The notes under the pieces are model-generated. The model saw only the letters and a list, made by a program, of their open reading frames with translations, was not told the DNA's origin and did not search any database. From NCBI GenBank assembly GCA_934129895.1, contig CAKOWY010000001.1, positions 558,001-622,000 on the forward strand: a stretch of DNA of 64,000 bases, in the 5' to 3' direction. Numbering within the stretch: position 1 is the stretch's first letter; every line of letters begins with the position of its first letter. This DNA comes from an uncultured Clostridia bacterium (GTDB lineage Bacteria > Bacillota > Clostridia > TANB77 > CAG-508). Both the position numbers and the translations under genes were made by a program. This document shows positions 37,826 through 47,127 of this stretch, in pieces.

Positions 37826-38115
37826 TATCTTCTACAACAATAAGAATTATTATTTGATAAACAACTTACATTTCCATTACTAATTCTAGCTACAATTTCT
37901 CCATTACTATTTACAATATTTAATGGTTCAGATGTATTATTTGCCAATTGGATTACCCCATTTATGTCTGCATTTACTCTTGTGTATCTTACATCATCAT
38001 CACGTCTTCCACAACAGCTATTGTTGCTTCTACTAAATACAGCAAAAAAGCTAAAAATTGCAAGAATAATTGCAATTACAGCAACTATAATAAATATTAT
38101 TAGAAGTGTTTCCAT
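37825..38115 (-). CDS. Small membrane protein with cysteine-rich ends, 96 aa
   Basis: No family recognised. One N-terminal helix (about 3-27) is followed by RSNNSCCGRRDDD, a small polar domain, and the tail SCLSNNNSYCCRR. The two CC pairs flank the domain and could bind metal or form disulfides outside the cell. It stands alone between SPFH and truA, with its own gap on both sides. Confidence 0.75.
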   Translation of the reverse strand: METLLIIFIIVAVIAIILAIFSFFAVFSRSNNSCCGRRDDDVRYTRVNADINGVIQLANNTSEPLNIVNSNGEIVARISNGNVSCLSNNNSYCCRR

Positions 38116-38169
38116 AACTTTTATCTCCTTTTAGTTTTTGTTATATATTATGAATCCACTCTTTTTTTG

Positions 38170-38907
38170 TTACTCATACTCAACTTTTAATAAATAAAGA
38201 CCATTTGGTGGTAATGTTTTTCCAGCATCTTCTCTTTTTCCATTTTTTAATATATCTTCTATCTGTTCTGGTTTTATTTTTCCAAGTCCCACATCAACTA
38301 GTGTTCCTGCGATAATTCTAACCATATTATATAAAAAACCGTTTCCTGTTAATTCTATATATATTTTATTATCCTTTTCATATAATTCAGTTTTATAAAT
38401 TGTCCTAACACTACTTTTACTGCTTGTTCCACTTGCCTTAAATGCTTTAAAATCATGTTCTCCTTCAAAATACTTAATTGCTTTTTTCATATTATTTACA
38501 TCTAACTTTTGAGGTATATGTGTTTCTAGATATCTATAAATAGCTGTTCCTTCAGGTGTATTATTAATAATATATCTATATGTTTTTTTCTTACAGTTTA
38601 ATCTACTATGAAATCTCTCATCTACTTCTTCTGCTTTTTTTATTACAATTGATTTTTTTAATCTAGAATTTATAGCTATTGCAAATTTCTCAATTGGTAT
38701 TTGTGAATTTGTTTTAAAATTTGCAACTTGTCCTAATGCATGCACTCCTGCATCTGTTCTTCCAGAAGCATTTAATTCTACATCTTCATTTGTAATACTT
38801 TTTATAGCTTGTTCAATCGTCCCTTGAATATTTAATTTATTAGGTTGTTTTTGCCATCCGTTAAAATCTTTTCCATCATATTCTATTGTTAATTTTATAT
38901 TTCTCAA
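38170..38907 (-). CDS. truA: tRNA pseudouridine synthase A
   Basis: TruA forms pseudouridine at 38-40 of tRNA anticodon arms. The 245-aa protein shows GRTDAGVHALGQ with the catalytic Asp, the N-terminal IEYDGKDFNGWQKQP and the conserved YNMVRIIAGTL. Length is normal. It lies 31 bases downstream of cdaA on the same strand. Confidence 0.97.
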   Translation of the reverse strand: MRNIKLTIEYDGKDFNGWQKQPNKLNIQGTIEQAIKSITNEDVELNASGRTDAGVHALGQVANFKTNSQIPIEKFAIAINSRLKKSIVIKKAEEVDERFHSRLNCKKKTYRYIINNTPEGTAIYRYLETHIPQKLDVNNMKKAIKYFEGEHDFKAFKASGTSSKSSVRTIYKTELYEKDNKIYIELTGNGFLYNMVRIIAGTLVDVGLGKIKPEQIEDILKNGKREDAGKTLPPNGLYLLKVEYE

Positions 38908-38938
38908 TTTATTGCCCCTATTCTAAAAAGAGCTGCTT

Positions 38939-39886
38939 TTATTGCAACTCTTTTGTATTATTATCTTTTTTATTTTTCTTTTTAAAAACATTTTTTATTT
39001 TTTCAATAAATTTTTTTCTTTTTGTTTGTGTTTCTTCGTTACTTACTAATCTTTTTGTTACAATATTACTTATCAATATTTTCTTTAATACATCTTCTCT
39101 TACATCTGCAATAAGAGTTCCATCTTTAGCTATTGATACTTTTCCAGTTTCTTCTGAAACAATTACTGCAATTGCATCTGATTCTTTAGATATTCCTATA
39201 CCAGCTCTATGTCTTGTTCCTAATTCTTTTGCAATATCTTTATCACTTGCTAATGGCAACATACATGCTGCTGCTGCAATTTTATTTTCACTTATTATAA
39301 CAGCTCCATCATGTAATGGTGTATTAGGAACAAATATGTTCACTAATAATTGAGGAGATACTTCAGCATTCATTGGAATACCTGTTGATATTATATCATT
39401 AATTTTTATATCTCTTTCTATTACAATTAAAGCTCCTGTATGGCTTTTTGCTAATTCAAATACTGCAATTACAATTTTATATATATCTTCTTTTGTTCTT
39501 GTAACTATATCTTTATCAAATCCAAAGAATCTTGAAAACTTATTAGTTCCGCCTAATTGTTCAAGAGCTCTTCTTATTTCTGGTTGAAAGATAATTATAA
39601 GAAGAATTACCCCCCAATCCATTATCATTGATAATAGATAGTTTAAGATGTTTAAATTTAATAATTGACTTACTGCTGTTGCTATTATTAGTACTGCTAT
39701 TCCTTTTATCAACTGCCATGCTCTAGAATCTTTAACAATTTTTAGCAATTCATATCCTAAAAACAATACTATTCCAATATCCAATATTAATGATACTATT
39801 TTTATTGGATATTCTTGTAATGTTTGAAAATATGATAATATGTTTTGCTCAAAAAATGTATTCATTATACTACTTATATTATTCAT
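38939..39886 (-). CDS. cdaA: Diadenylate cyclase CdaA
   Basis: CdaA makes c-di-AMP from two ATP at the membrane. The 315-aa protein has three N-terminal helices (about 25-85) and a DAC domain with the two catalytic motifs: DGA (LHDGAVI near 193) and RHR (GTRHRAGIG near 225). I use ATG 39884-39886, because GGAG lies just upstream; an ATG five codons earlier overlaps that site. The common partners ybbR and glmM are not next to it; truA follows and a 49-aa gene precedes. The opposing enzyme GdpP is at 10989-13004. Confidence 0.95.
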   Translation of the reverse strand: MNNISSIMNTFFEQNILSYFQTLQEYPIKIVSLILDIGIVLFLGYELLKIVKDSRAWQLIKGIAVLIIATAVSQLLNLNILNYLLSMIMDWGVILLIIIFQPEIRRALEQLGGTNKFSRFFGFDKDIVTRTKEDIYKIVIAVFELAKSHTGALIVIERDIKINDIISTGIPMNAEVSPQLLVNIFVPNTPLHDGAVIISENKIAAAACMLPLASDKDIAKELGTRHRAGIGISKESDAIAVIVSEETGKVSIAKDGTLIADVREDVLKKILISNIVTKRLVSNEETQTKRKKFIEKIKNVFKKKNKKDNNTKELQ

Positions 39887-39922
39887 TTTTTCTCCATTCA
39901 AATTATTTATATAAATACTATT

Positions 39923-40072
39923 TTATTTTTTTATATTAGCAACCACATAATAGATACATGTAGAACATGATGCTAATAACATTAGCACTAATAAAAATCC
40001 CGCAAATACTCTATTAATTATTTTCTTTTTATCTATTTTATTTTTTACCTTTTTTTCAGTAGTTTGTTTCAT
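39923..40072 (-). CDS. 49-aa membrane or lipoprotein-like peptide upstream of cdaA
   Basis: Starts at ATG 40070-40072 with AAAGGA about 10 bases upstream. The lysine-rich first 20 residues lead into a hydrophobic stretch VFAGFLLVLMLLASCSTCIY and a short tail. LASC fits a lipobox, which would leave a 14-residue lipopeptide; a plain membrane protein is equally possible. It precedes cdaA by 36 bases. No family recognised. Confidence 0.65.
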   Translation of the reverse strand: MKQTTEKKVKNKIDKKKIINRVFAGFLLVLMLLASCSTCIYYVVANIKK

Positions 40073-40138
40073 TTATATTCAATCCTTTCACTCTTATATA
40101 CATAATTATTATATCATAAAAAATAAGATTTTCAATAG

Positions 40139-41395
40139 CTATATCTTCCATATTTTAAGAATTTTTTCTTTTGCTTCTTCTATTTTATCTTCTTTATTTG
40201 TATAAATAAATGCTAATGGTTCTTTGATTTCAACATAATCTCCAACTTTTTTATTTACAAATATTCCTGCACTATAATCTATTTCATCTTCTTTTCTTAT
40301 TCTTCCTGCACCTAACATACAAGCTAATTTTCCAACCTCTTCAGCATTTACTTCTTTTACAACTCCGCTTTTTTCTGCTTTAACACTAATAATATATTTA
40401 GGCTTTTCAAATTTTTCCAAATCATTCAAATAAGATACGTCTCCACCTTGATTTTTAACCATCTGTACTAATTTTTCAAATGCTTTTCCATTTACTATAT
40501 TTTCTTGTATTAATGATTTATTTTTTTCTAAGTCATCACCTTTTCCTGCTAATTTAATCATATTAGCTCCAAGCTCAAATACTACATCTTTTAAATCTTT
40601 TGGCATATATCCTTTTAAAAATTTAATTGCCTCTTTTACTTCTAATATATTTCCTACTGCATATCCTAAAGGTTCATCCATTTTTGTTTGAATACACACA
40701 ACTTCTCTTCCTGCTAATTCTCCTATTTTTATCATCATTTGTGATAATTTTAATGCATCTTCTTTTGTTTTCATAAACGCACCTTTTCCAACAGTTACAT
40801 CAAGTACAATTTTATTTGCACCACTTGCTATCTTTTTACTCATTATACTTGAAGCAATAAGTGGAATATTCTCAACACAAGATATTGTATCTCTTAATGC
40901 ATATAACTTTTTATCTGCTGGAGCTAAATTCATTGTTTGTCCTATCATGCTTATTCCAACTTTTTTTACATTATTTATAAATTCGTCTATTTCTATATTA
41001 GTTCTATATCCTGGTATTGATTCTAGTTTATCTACTGTTCCTCCTGTAAATCCTAGTCCTCTTCCTGACATCTTGGCAACAGGAATTCCTAATGATGCAA
41101 TTATTGGCAATAAAATTATTGATACTTTATCTCCAACTCCACCTGTACTATGTTTGTCTACAATGTTTTCTCCTAAACAAGATAAATCCAATACATCCCC
41201 TGAATATGCCATAGCAATACTTAAATCTGTTATTTCTCTTTCAGTCATTCCATTTAAATATATAGCCATTACAAGTGCTGCAGCTTGATAATCAGCTATG
41301 TTACCATTAGTGTATTCTTTTACAAAATACTCAATTTCTTCTTTTGATAGCTCGTTTTTGTCTCTTTTTTTAGAAATTATTTCCAATATATTCAT
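40139..41395 (-). CDS. pdp: Pyrimidine-nucleoside phosphorylase
   Basis: This enzyme splits thymidine, uridine or deoxyuridine with phosphate to base and sugar-1-phosphate. The 418-aa protein shows the phosphate-binding signature KHSTGGVGDKVS and SGRGLGFTGGTVDKLESI. DeoA-type thymidine phosphorylase cannot be separated from Pdp by eye, but the Firmicute enzyme is usually Pdp. It is downstream of the pilin-like gene by 13 bases. Confidence 0.92.
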   Translation of the reverse strand: MNILEIISKKRDKNELSKEEIEYFVKEYTNGNIADYQAAALVMAIYLNGMTEREITDLSIAMAYSGDVLDLSCLGENIVDKHSTGGVGDKVSIILLPIIASLGIPVAKMSGRGLGFTGGTVDKLESIPGYRTNIEIDEFINNVKKVGISMIGQTMNLAPADKKLYALRDTISCVENIPLIASSIMSKKIASGANKIVLDVTVGKGAFMKTKEDALKLSQMMIKIGELAGREVVCIQTKMDEPLGYAVGNILEVKEAIKFLKGYMPKDLKDVVFELGANMIKLAGKGDDLEKNKSLIQENIVNGKAFEKLVQMVKNQGGDVSYLNDLEKFEKPKYIISVKAEKSGVVKEVNAEEVGKLACMLGAGRIRKEDEIDYSAGIFVNKKVGDYVEIKEPLAFIYTNKEDKIEEAKEKILKIWKI

Positions 41396-41408
41396 AATTT
41401 TCTCTCCT

Positions 41409-41933
41409 TTATTGGATATTTTCTATTTCTTCATAACTATATTTTCCTTCATATCCTTTTGTATTTATTACTTCTATATCAGTTTCGTAAACATCGTCAT
41501 CTACATCTCTATCTGTACTATATCCAACTATAAAATATCCATCTTTTTCATTACTTTTTATATCTGTTAATCCAAGATTTTTTATTGTTTCGTCATCTAA
41601 ATAATAATAATCATATTTATCAAAATTCTTTTCTATATCTAAATTGTTAAAAATGTCTTCTATTTCTTTATTATCAGATATTTTTTTACCTTTTAAATAT
41701 TTTTCTTTAAGACTATCTGCATCTTCTTCCTTAGAAGTTTGAATTTCAAAGTTATACTGTTCTAGTCCACCTTTTAATTTTGCTTGTATTAACAACATAT
41801 CTGTTTTTAAATCTGTTAATTCATTTTTATGTATTTTTCCTTTTGCATAATATATAATTGTTGTTGCTATTATTCCTAATAATATTAGTATAACAACTAA
41901 TACAATTATTGAATTTCCTTTATTTTTTTTCAT
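41409..41933 (-). CDS. Pilin-like membrane-anchored protein, 174 aa
   Basis: No family assigned. The N-terminus MKKNKGNSIIVLVVILILLG resembles type IV pilins: a short basic leader with Gly6 before a 20-residue hydrophobic helix. The usual Glu at +5 of the mature helix is absent (Val). The remainder is hydrophilic and rich in Asp, Glu and Tyr. No prepilin peptidase or assembly gene lies nearby, so a plain type II membrane protein is as likely. It is between pdp and rnhB, possibly in one operon. Confidence 0.6.
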   Translation of the reverse strand: MKKNKGNSIIVLVVILILLGIIATTIIYYAKGKIHKNELTDLKTDMLLIQAKLKGGLEQYNFEIQTSKEEDADSLKEKYLKGKKISDNKEIEDIFNNLDIEKNFDKYDYYYLDDETIKNLGLTDIKSNEKDGYFIVGYSTDRDVDDDVYETDIEVINTKGYEGKYSYEEIENIQ

Positions 41934-41947
41934 TATATACCTTTCTG

Positions 41948-42574
41948 TTAAATAAAATTTTTTATAAATGTTTTTCTATGTAATGGACAAGGTCCATATT
42001 CTTTTATTGCTTTAATATGTGCTGCTGTTCCATATCCTTTATGTGTTGCAAATCCATATTGAGGATATACTTTATCCCATTCTCTCATTATTCTATCCCT
42101 TGTTACCTTTGCAATAATTGATGCTGCTGATATAGAATAGCATTTTGCATCTCCTTTTATTATAGATTCATAAGGGATTCCTAATGTGTCTATATGTGTT
42201 AAGGCATCTACAATTATTAAATCAGGTTTTTTATCCAATTCTTTTAATGACATTGTTAAACCTTTTTTTGTTGCATTTAATATATTAATATCATCAATTT
42301 CGTCTTGTCCTATTATTCCAACTCCATAACTGATAGCTTCTTCAAGAATTAAATCATATAATTTTTCTCTCTTTTTTTCTGAAACTTTTTTTGAATCATT
42401 TACTCCTTCAATAATTGAATCTGCTGGCATTATAACACTTGCAACAACTACAGGTCCAGCAAGAGGTCCTCTTCCAGCTTCATCTATACCACAAATAAAT
42501 TCAAATCCTTTTGATCTTAATTGATTTTCATATTCTTTTAATTGTTTTAATCTTTCTTCTTCTTTTTCTTTCAT
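41948..42574 (-). CDS. rnhB: Ribonuclease HII
   Basis: RNase HII removes RNA from RNA-DNA hybrids and single ribonucleotides from DNA. The 208-aa protein has GIDEAGRGPLAGPVVVAS with the first acidic pair, IIVDALTH and the final AHIKAIKEYGPCPLHRKTF motif. Length is normal. It lies upstream of the pilin-like gene and divergent from htrA. Confidence 0.96.
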   Translation of the reverse strand: MKEKEEERLKQLKEYENQLRSKGFEFICGIDEAGRGPLAGPVVVASVIMPADSIIEGVNDSKKVSEKKREKLYDLILEEAISYGVGIIGQDEIDDINILNATKKGLTMSLKELDKKPDLIIVDALTHIDTLGIPYESIIKGDAKCYSISAASIIAKVTRDRIMREWDKVYPQYGFATHKGYGTAAHIKAIKEYGPCPLHRKTFIKNFI

Positions 42575-42731
42575 TTTGAGTCAGTCCTTTTTCGACATTT
42601 TATATTTCAATTCTACAATACTTTAATAAAAATATCAATACCAACAAATAAAATAATTTTACTGGTTTTTCACAAAATTTTCACATTAATTGTGTATCAT
42701 AATAATGAAAAAACTTAAGGAGGTCTTCATT

Positions 42732-44012
42732 ATGGAAGAAAATAATAATAGTAATAATATTAATAATTTTGAAGTAATTTCAAGTAAAACTTCAAATGCA
42801 AATTTTAAAGAAAAAAAACATAATAATTTTGGTAAAAATATTCTTTTACCTTTTGTAAGTGGAATAGCTGGTTGCTCACTTGTCATTGGAACTTGTTTTG
42901 GGGTACCTTCAATAAAAGAAAAATTAATTGGTTCTTCAAACTCATCAATTCAAACTTCAACACATTCAACAGCTTCTGGAACTACAACAAATTTAGTTTC
43001 ACTTTCAAATTATACAAATACAGCTGTTTTTGCTGCAAATAAAATTATGCCATCAATTGTTGGTATTGAAATAACTTATACTGTAAAAACAAATTCTATG
43101 AATTCATTTTTTGGATATGGTGGTCAACAACAAACATCAACAGCTACAGCAACTGGATCTGGTATAATTATAAGTGAAGATGGATATATTGTTACAAACA
43201 ATCACGTTGTTGATACTTCAGCATCTTCTAGCTCATATTCTTATTATGAAATTTCAAATGCTACATCAATAAAAGTAAAATTAAATTCTGATACTTATGG
43301 AGATGATGCAGTATATGAAGCAAAAATAGTTGGTCAAGATTCACAAACAGATTTAGCTGTTTTAAAAATAGAAAAAACAGACTTAACTCCTGCTGAATTT
43401 GCCGATTCTGCTGAAGCAGTTGTTGGTGAATTTGCAATGGCTGTTGGTAGTCCTCTTGGATTAGATACAACTGTTACTACAGGTATAATTAGTGCTGTAA
43501 ATAGAGAAGTTGAATCTGATGGAGTAAAATATAAATGTATTCAAACTGATGCAGCTATAAATTCTGGTAACAGTGGTGGTGCTTTAGTTAATAGTGATGG
43601 AAAAGTTATTGGAATAAATACTTTAAAATTATCTGGAACTGGTGTTGAAGGAATTGGATTTGCAATTCCAATAAACTCTACTCTTGATGTAATTAACCAA
43701 TTAATTGACAATAAAAAAGTATTAAGACCATATATTGGTATAACAGGAATCGAAATTGACGAAGCTTCTGCTAGTAAATATAAACTAGAAGTTGGTATTT
43801 ATATAAAAAGTGTAGAAGACTTTTCTCCTGCAGAAAAAGCTGGATTAAAAGCTGGAGATGTAATAACAAAAGCTGATGGCAAATCTGTGAAAAATGTTGA
43901 TGAATTAAATGAAATTAAAAATTCACATCAAATTGGTGACACTATGACATTAGTTATCAATAGAAACGGTCAAAACAAAGAAGTTACAGTTACATTAGAA
44001 GAAAATCCTTAA
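42732..44012 (+). CDS. HtrA/DegP-like serine protease (S1C)
   Basis: Membrane-anchored envelope quality-control protease. The 426-aa protein has a cytoplasmic N-terminus, one helix (about 38-58), a trypsin-like domain with His (NNHVVD, near 158), Asp (TDLAVLK, near 206) and Ser (NSGNSGGAL, near 281), and one PDZ domain. AAGGAGG lies before the ATG at 42732; an upstream frame lacks a site. It is transcribed alone. Confidence 0.95.
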   Translation: MEENNNSNNINNFEVISSKTSNANFKEKKHNNFGKNILLPFVSGIAGCSLVIGTCFGVPSIKEKLIGSSNSSIQTSTHSTASGTTTNLVSLSNYTNTAVFAANKIMPSIVGIEITYTVKTNSMNSFFGYGGQQQTSTATATGSGIIISEDGYIVTNNHVVDTSASSSSYSYYEISNATSIKVKLNSDTYGDDAVYEAKIVGQDSQTDLAVLKIEKTDLTPAEFADSAEAVVGEFAMAVGSPLGLDTTVTTGIISAVNREVESDGVKYKCIQTDAAINSGNSGGALVNSDGKVIGINTLKLSGTGVEGIGFAIPINSTLDVINQLIDNKKVLRPYIGITGIEIDEASASKYKLEVGIYIKSVEDFSPAEKAGLKAGDVITKADGKSVKNVDELNEIKNSHQIGDTMTLVINRNGQNKEVTVTLEENP

Positions 44013-44182
44013 TAATATTTGATTTATTTTGTTAAAAACTTTCACTTTTAGTTCACAAAAAGAACAAAATTGATTGGTATACTATAAGTATAGTCAGTAA
44101 ACAAAAACTGATTAAACAAACATCCCCTTTTATTTTCGAAAGATCTAGTATTAAAACTAGGTCTTTTTACTTTATTATAAAC
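44013..44182 (+). other. Intergenic stretch with a palindrome and a terminator
   Basis: No gene seen. It holds the 15-bp palindrome TATACT-ATA-AGTATA (44078-44092), a GTTC/GAAC dyad at about 44051-44065 and the htrA terminator. A short untranslated RNA could run from the palindrome to the terminator, but no clear promoter spacing supports this. Confidence 0.4.
44139..44168 (+). terminator. Terminator downstream of htrA
   Basis: Stem AGATCTAGT / ACTAGGTCT (one G-T pair) followed by TTTTT. Confidence 0.75.
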
Positions 44183-44229
44183 AAAAAAAGATTGTAATAT
44201 GTTTTAAAAACATATTACAATCTTTTTTT
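44183..44229. terminator. Bidirectional terminator after the 278-aa gene
   Basis: Near-perfect stem AAAGATTGTAATATGTTT / AAACATATTACAATCTTT, flanked by A-run and T-run so that it works on both strands. It touches the stop codon at 44228. Confidence 0.9.
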
Positions 44230-45064
44230 ACATAACAACAATGTCCATTTCATTTGTCTGATTTTGATTTCCATAAGCAAATATGACATATAAAACATCA
44301 TCTTCTCCTAAGAAAAACTCTGTAATATTATCTACATTATACATAGAATCACTTGAATTTCTTTTATATACTGAATATCCTAATTCAGCACGTTCATTAA
44401 CTTGTTTTTCTACTTTCTTTATTTCAGATAATATTGTACTATTAGCTTGTTGTCTAGATATTTTCTTTAAATTTAGCATATCTTCAAATGTACATTCTTT
44501 TTTATTTGTTAAATCATAATTATAAGTTTGAACCATATCTCTTTGTGGATTTTCACCTTGTTTTAATGTTGATCTAATAACTAATGATAATATATTATTT
44601 GTAACATAAGCACTATATGTTACTGTATAAACTATGTTTTGATTTCTAGAGTTAAGTACATCTTTTGCTGTTTGTTCAAAAACATCTTTTATTTCATTGT
44701 TATATTTTCTAATTACTTCGTTATCAATGTTTATATATGGTATACAAACATTCAAATTATAATCGCTTACTTTGCTCTTTTTTTCTTCATATCCAACATA
44801 AACAATTTCTTTAGAATTATCTACTTTTGTAATTTTATAATTATTGTTTTCTAAATAATTTATTTTATTTTGAAAAACACTATTAAATTTTGCTTTATAT
44901 TCTTGTAATTTGTTATCATCTATTGTATTTTTATTTGAATTTTCTTTAACTATTTGTATAACAACTGCTGTTATTATTGCAATTACACAAATAACTACTA
45001 TACTTATATAAAAAATTTTTAGTGATTTATTTTTCTTTTCATTATCTTCTAATCTAACATTCAT
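44228..45064 (-). CDS. Membrane-anchored extracellular protein, DUF3298/DUF4163-like
   Basis: A 278-aa protein with a cytoplasmic basic N-terminus, one helix (about 17-40) and an extracellular domain. Features such as VTYSAYVTNNILSLVIR, TYNYDLTNKKECTFEDML and FFLGEDDVLYVIF resemble the DUF4163/DUF3298 pair seen in anti-sigma RsiV and in deacetylase PdaC. The typical HG motif is missing, so the match is remote. It lies downstream of spoIIID by 80 bases on the same strand. Confidence 0.65.
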   Translation of the reverse strand: MNVRLEDNEKKNKSLKIFYISIVVICVIAIITAVVIQIVKENSNKNTIDDNKLQEYKAKFNSVFQNKINYLENNNYKITKVDNSKEIVYVGYEEKKSKVSDYNLNVCIPYINIDNEVIRKYNNEIKDVFEQTAKDVLNSRNQNIVYTVTYSAYVTNNILSLVIRSTLKQGENPQRDMVQTYNYDLTNKKECTFEDMLNLKKISRQQANSTILSEIKKVEKQVNERAELGYSVYKRNSSDSMYNVDNITEFFLGEDDVLYVIFAYGNQNQTNEMDIVVM

Positions 45065-45144
45065 ATTTTTCTCTTATATTAGTTCCCTTTCTAATATATC
45101 TCCTTACTTCTAATATGATATATATATTTATATTATATTATTAA

Positions 45145-45453
45145 TTACTTATTGTCAAGAGTATGTATATGATTTTTTTCATATTTTAGTTTAGTTGCCA
45201 TCCCTCCTCTTATGTGCCTTTCAGCTTTATTCTCATCTAAAATTTTTCTTACATTTTTAGCTAATATTGGATTTATTTTTTTCATCCTTTCTGTTACATC
45301 TTTATGTACAGTACTTTTACTTATTCCAAATTTTTTGGCTGTTCCTCTTACTGTATCTTTTGAATCTATAATATATTGGGCTAATTTTATAGCTCGCTCT
45401 TCTATCATTTTTTTACTTGTCATTGGCAAGTTATATAAAACTTTTCCTTTCAT
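45145..45453 (-). CDS. spoIIID: Sporulation transcription factor SpoIIID
   Basis: SpoIIID is a small DNA-binding regulator of mother-cell genes. The 102-aa protein shows ERAIKLAQYIIDSKDTVRGTAKKFGISKSTVHKDVTER in register with Bacillus SpoIIID (quoted to show register, residues about 19-56), then RHIRGGMATKLKY. The start is uncertain: ATG 45453 has GGGGG 6 bases upstream, but family members often begin near the Met at residue 16. Confidence 0.95.
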   Translation of the reverse strand: MKGKVLYNLPMTSKKMIEERAIKLAQYIIDSKDTVRGTAKKFGISKSTVHKDVTERMKKINPILAKNVRKILDENKAERHIRGGMATKLKYEKNHIHTLDNK

Positions 45454-45542
45454 TAAGAACCCCCATAAGAATACTTTTGTTTAATTGTATTCAAATAGGC
45501 TCTTATTTATGAAAATAGAAAAGTTTTTTATTATTTTTATCT

Positions 45543-46199
45543 TTATATTATTATATCTTCAACATTTAATGCTATCATTGCTCCATCTTGTATTAGCTTA
45601 TTTGTCCCTAAACTCGTTTCTCTTGTAATATCACCTGGTATTGCAAATACATCTTTTCCTTGCTCAAGTGCATAATTAGCTGTAATAATTGCTCCACTCT
45701 TTTCTCCTGCTTCAACAACGAGCACTGCTTCTGCTAATCCACTTATTATTCTGTTTCTTTGCGGAAAATTTGTTTTGTTAGGCCTTGTTCCATTAGAATA
45801 CTCTGAAATAATACATCCACCTGTTTTGATAATTTTTCTTGCTAATTCTTTATTTTGAGCTGGATATAGCATATCTATTCCACTTCCTAGCACTGCAATT
45901 GTTTTTCCTGCTATTTTATTTTGAAAATTTGCTTGTACATTTCCCCAATGTGCATATTCATCTATCCCAATTGCTAAACCACTTATGATATTAAATCCTT
46001 TCAAACTTAATTCTTGTGAAAATTCGAATGAAATTCTTTTACCATATTTTGTACATTCTCTGGTTCCAACTATCGCAATTCCATGATTATTTAATATTGA
46101 CTTATCTCCTAATACATATAATTTTAATGGTGGATTATTTATATTTTTGAGTTTTTGTGGATACTCTTTTGATTCTATTGCTATTTCTATTATTTCTAT
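45543..46199 (-). CDS. DprA-like single-strand DNA-binding protein lacking a standard start codon
   Basis: DprA loads RecA onto incoming single-stranded DNA. The open frame contains all of the Rossmann core: YPQKLKNINNPPLKLYVLGD, IAIVGTRECTKYGKR, IISGLAIGID, VLGSGIDMLYP, FPQRNRIISGL and EAGEKSGA. No ATG, GTG or TTG precedes the core; the first is TTG at 46004, inside the fold. AGGAG at 46209-46213 lies 9 bases before ATA at 46197-46199, which overlaps the folD stop (ATAG). The likely start is thus ATA, or the gene has lost its ATG. The protein (218 aa) lacks the C-terminal winged helix of typical DprA. A second DprA is at 63513-64000. Confidence 0.75.
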   Translation of the reverse strand: MEIIEIAIESKEYPQKLKNINNPPLKLYVLGDKSILNNHGIAIVGTRECTKYGKRISFEFSQELSLKGFNIISGLAIGIDEYAHWGNVQANFQNKIAGKTIAVLGSGIDMLYPAQNKELARKIIKTGGCIISEYSNGTRPNKTNFPQRNRIISGLAEAVLVVEAGEKSGAIITANYALEQGKDVFAIPGDITRETSLGTNKLIQDGAMIALNVEDIII

Positions 46200-47053
46200 A
46201 AAGTTTCACTCCTTTGATTTTGACTTTTTGCAGCTTTTATAACATTATTCATTAACATTGCTATTGTCATTGGTCCAACCCCTCCTGGAACTGGTGTTAT
46301 ATAGCTTGCCTTTTTACTTACATCATCAAAATTAACATCTCCAACTATTTTTCCATTTTCATCTCTATTTATTCCAACATCAATTACAATCACTCCATCT
46401 TTTAACATATCTGCTGTTATAAATTTAGGTTTTCCAATTGCAGAAATTACAATATCTGCATTTTTCGTATGTTCTTTTAAATCCTTTGTTCTAGAATGGC
46501 ACACTGTTACAGTTGCATTTTTATTTAGACAACATTGTATTAATGGTTTTCCTACTATATTACTTCTACCTAAAATTGTTACATTTTTTCCACTTATTTC
46601 AATGCTATATTCTTCAAACATTTTCATTATTCCATAAGGTGTACATGCCACAAATGTATCCTGATTTAAACATAACTTTCCAACATTTACAGGATTAAAT
46701 CCATCAACATCTTTTTCTGGTAATATAGTTTTAAAGGCTTCATTTATGTCTAAATTGCTTGGTATTGGACTTTGTAACAATATTCCATTTATTGATTTAT
46801 CCATATTTAATTTCTGGATTAATTTAATTAATTCTTCTTGTTTTATTTCTGCTCCCAAGAAATATTCCTCAAATTCAATTCCTATTTCTTTACAAGCTTT
46901 ACTCTTATTTTTCACATATATTTGAGAAGCTGTGTCATCTCCAACCATAATAACTGCAAGTTTTGGGATTATCCCATCACTTCTTAGTCTATCACAATCT
47001 ATTTTTAATTTTTCTCTTGTTTTTCTTGCCAATTCTTTTCCATCAATAATCAT
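46196..47053 (-). CDS. folD: Bifunctional methylenetetrahydrofolate dehydrogenase/cyclohydrolase
   Basis: FolD interconverts methylene-, methenyl- and formyl-tetrahydrofolate. The 285-aa protein shows VGDDTASQIYVKNKSKACKE with the catalytic Lys, QSPIPSNLDI, and TPVPGGVGPMTIAMLM. Length is normal. Its stop codon overlaps the ATA of the DprA-like gene, so the two are coupled. Confidence 0.97.
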   Translation of the reverse strand: MIIDGKELARKTREKLKIDCDRLRSDGIIPKLAVIMVGDDTASQIYVKNKSKACKEIGIEFEEYFLGAEIKQEELIKLIQKLNMDKSINGILLQSPIPSNLDINEAFKTILPEKDVDGFNPVNVGKLCLNQDTFVACTPYGIMKMFEEYSIEISGKNVTILGRSNIVGKPLIQCCLNKNATVTVCHSRTKDLKEHTKNADIVISAIGKPKFITADMLKDGVIVIDVGINRDENGKIVGDVNFDDVSKKASYITPVPGGVGPMTIAMLMNNVIKAAKSQNQRSETL

Positions 47054-47127
47054 AATTTTTCCTCCGTTAAAAAATATATTAAAATGGGACCAAATAAATT
47101 ATAAAATTTATTTGCCCCCAATTTTCA

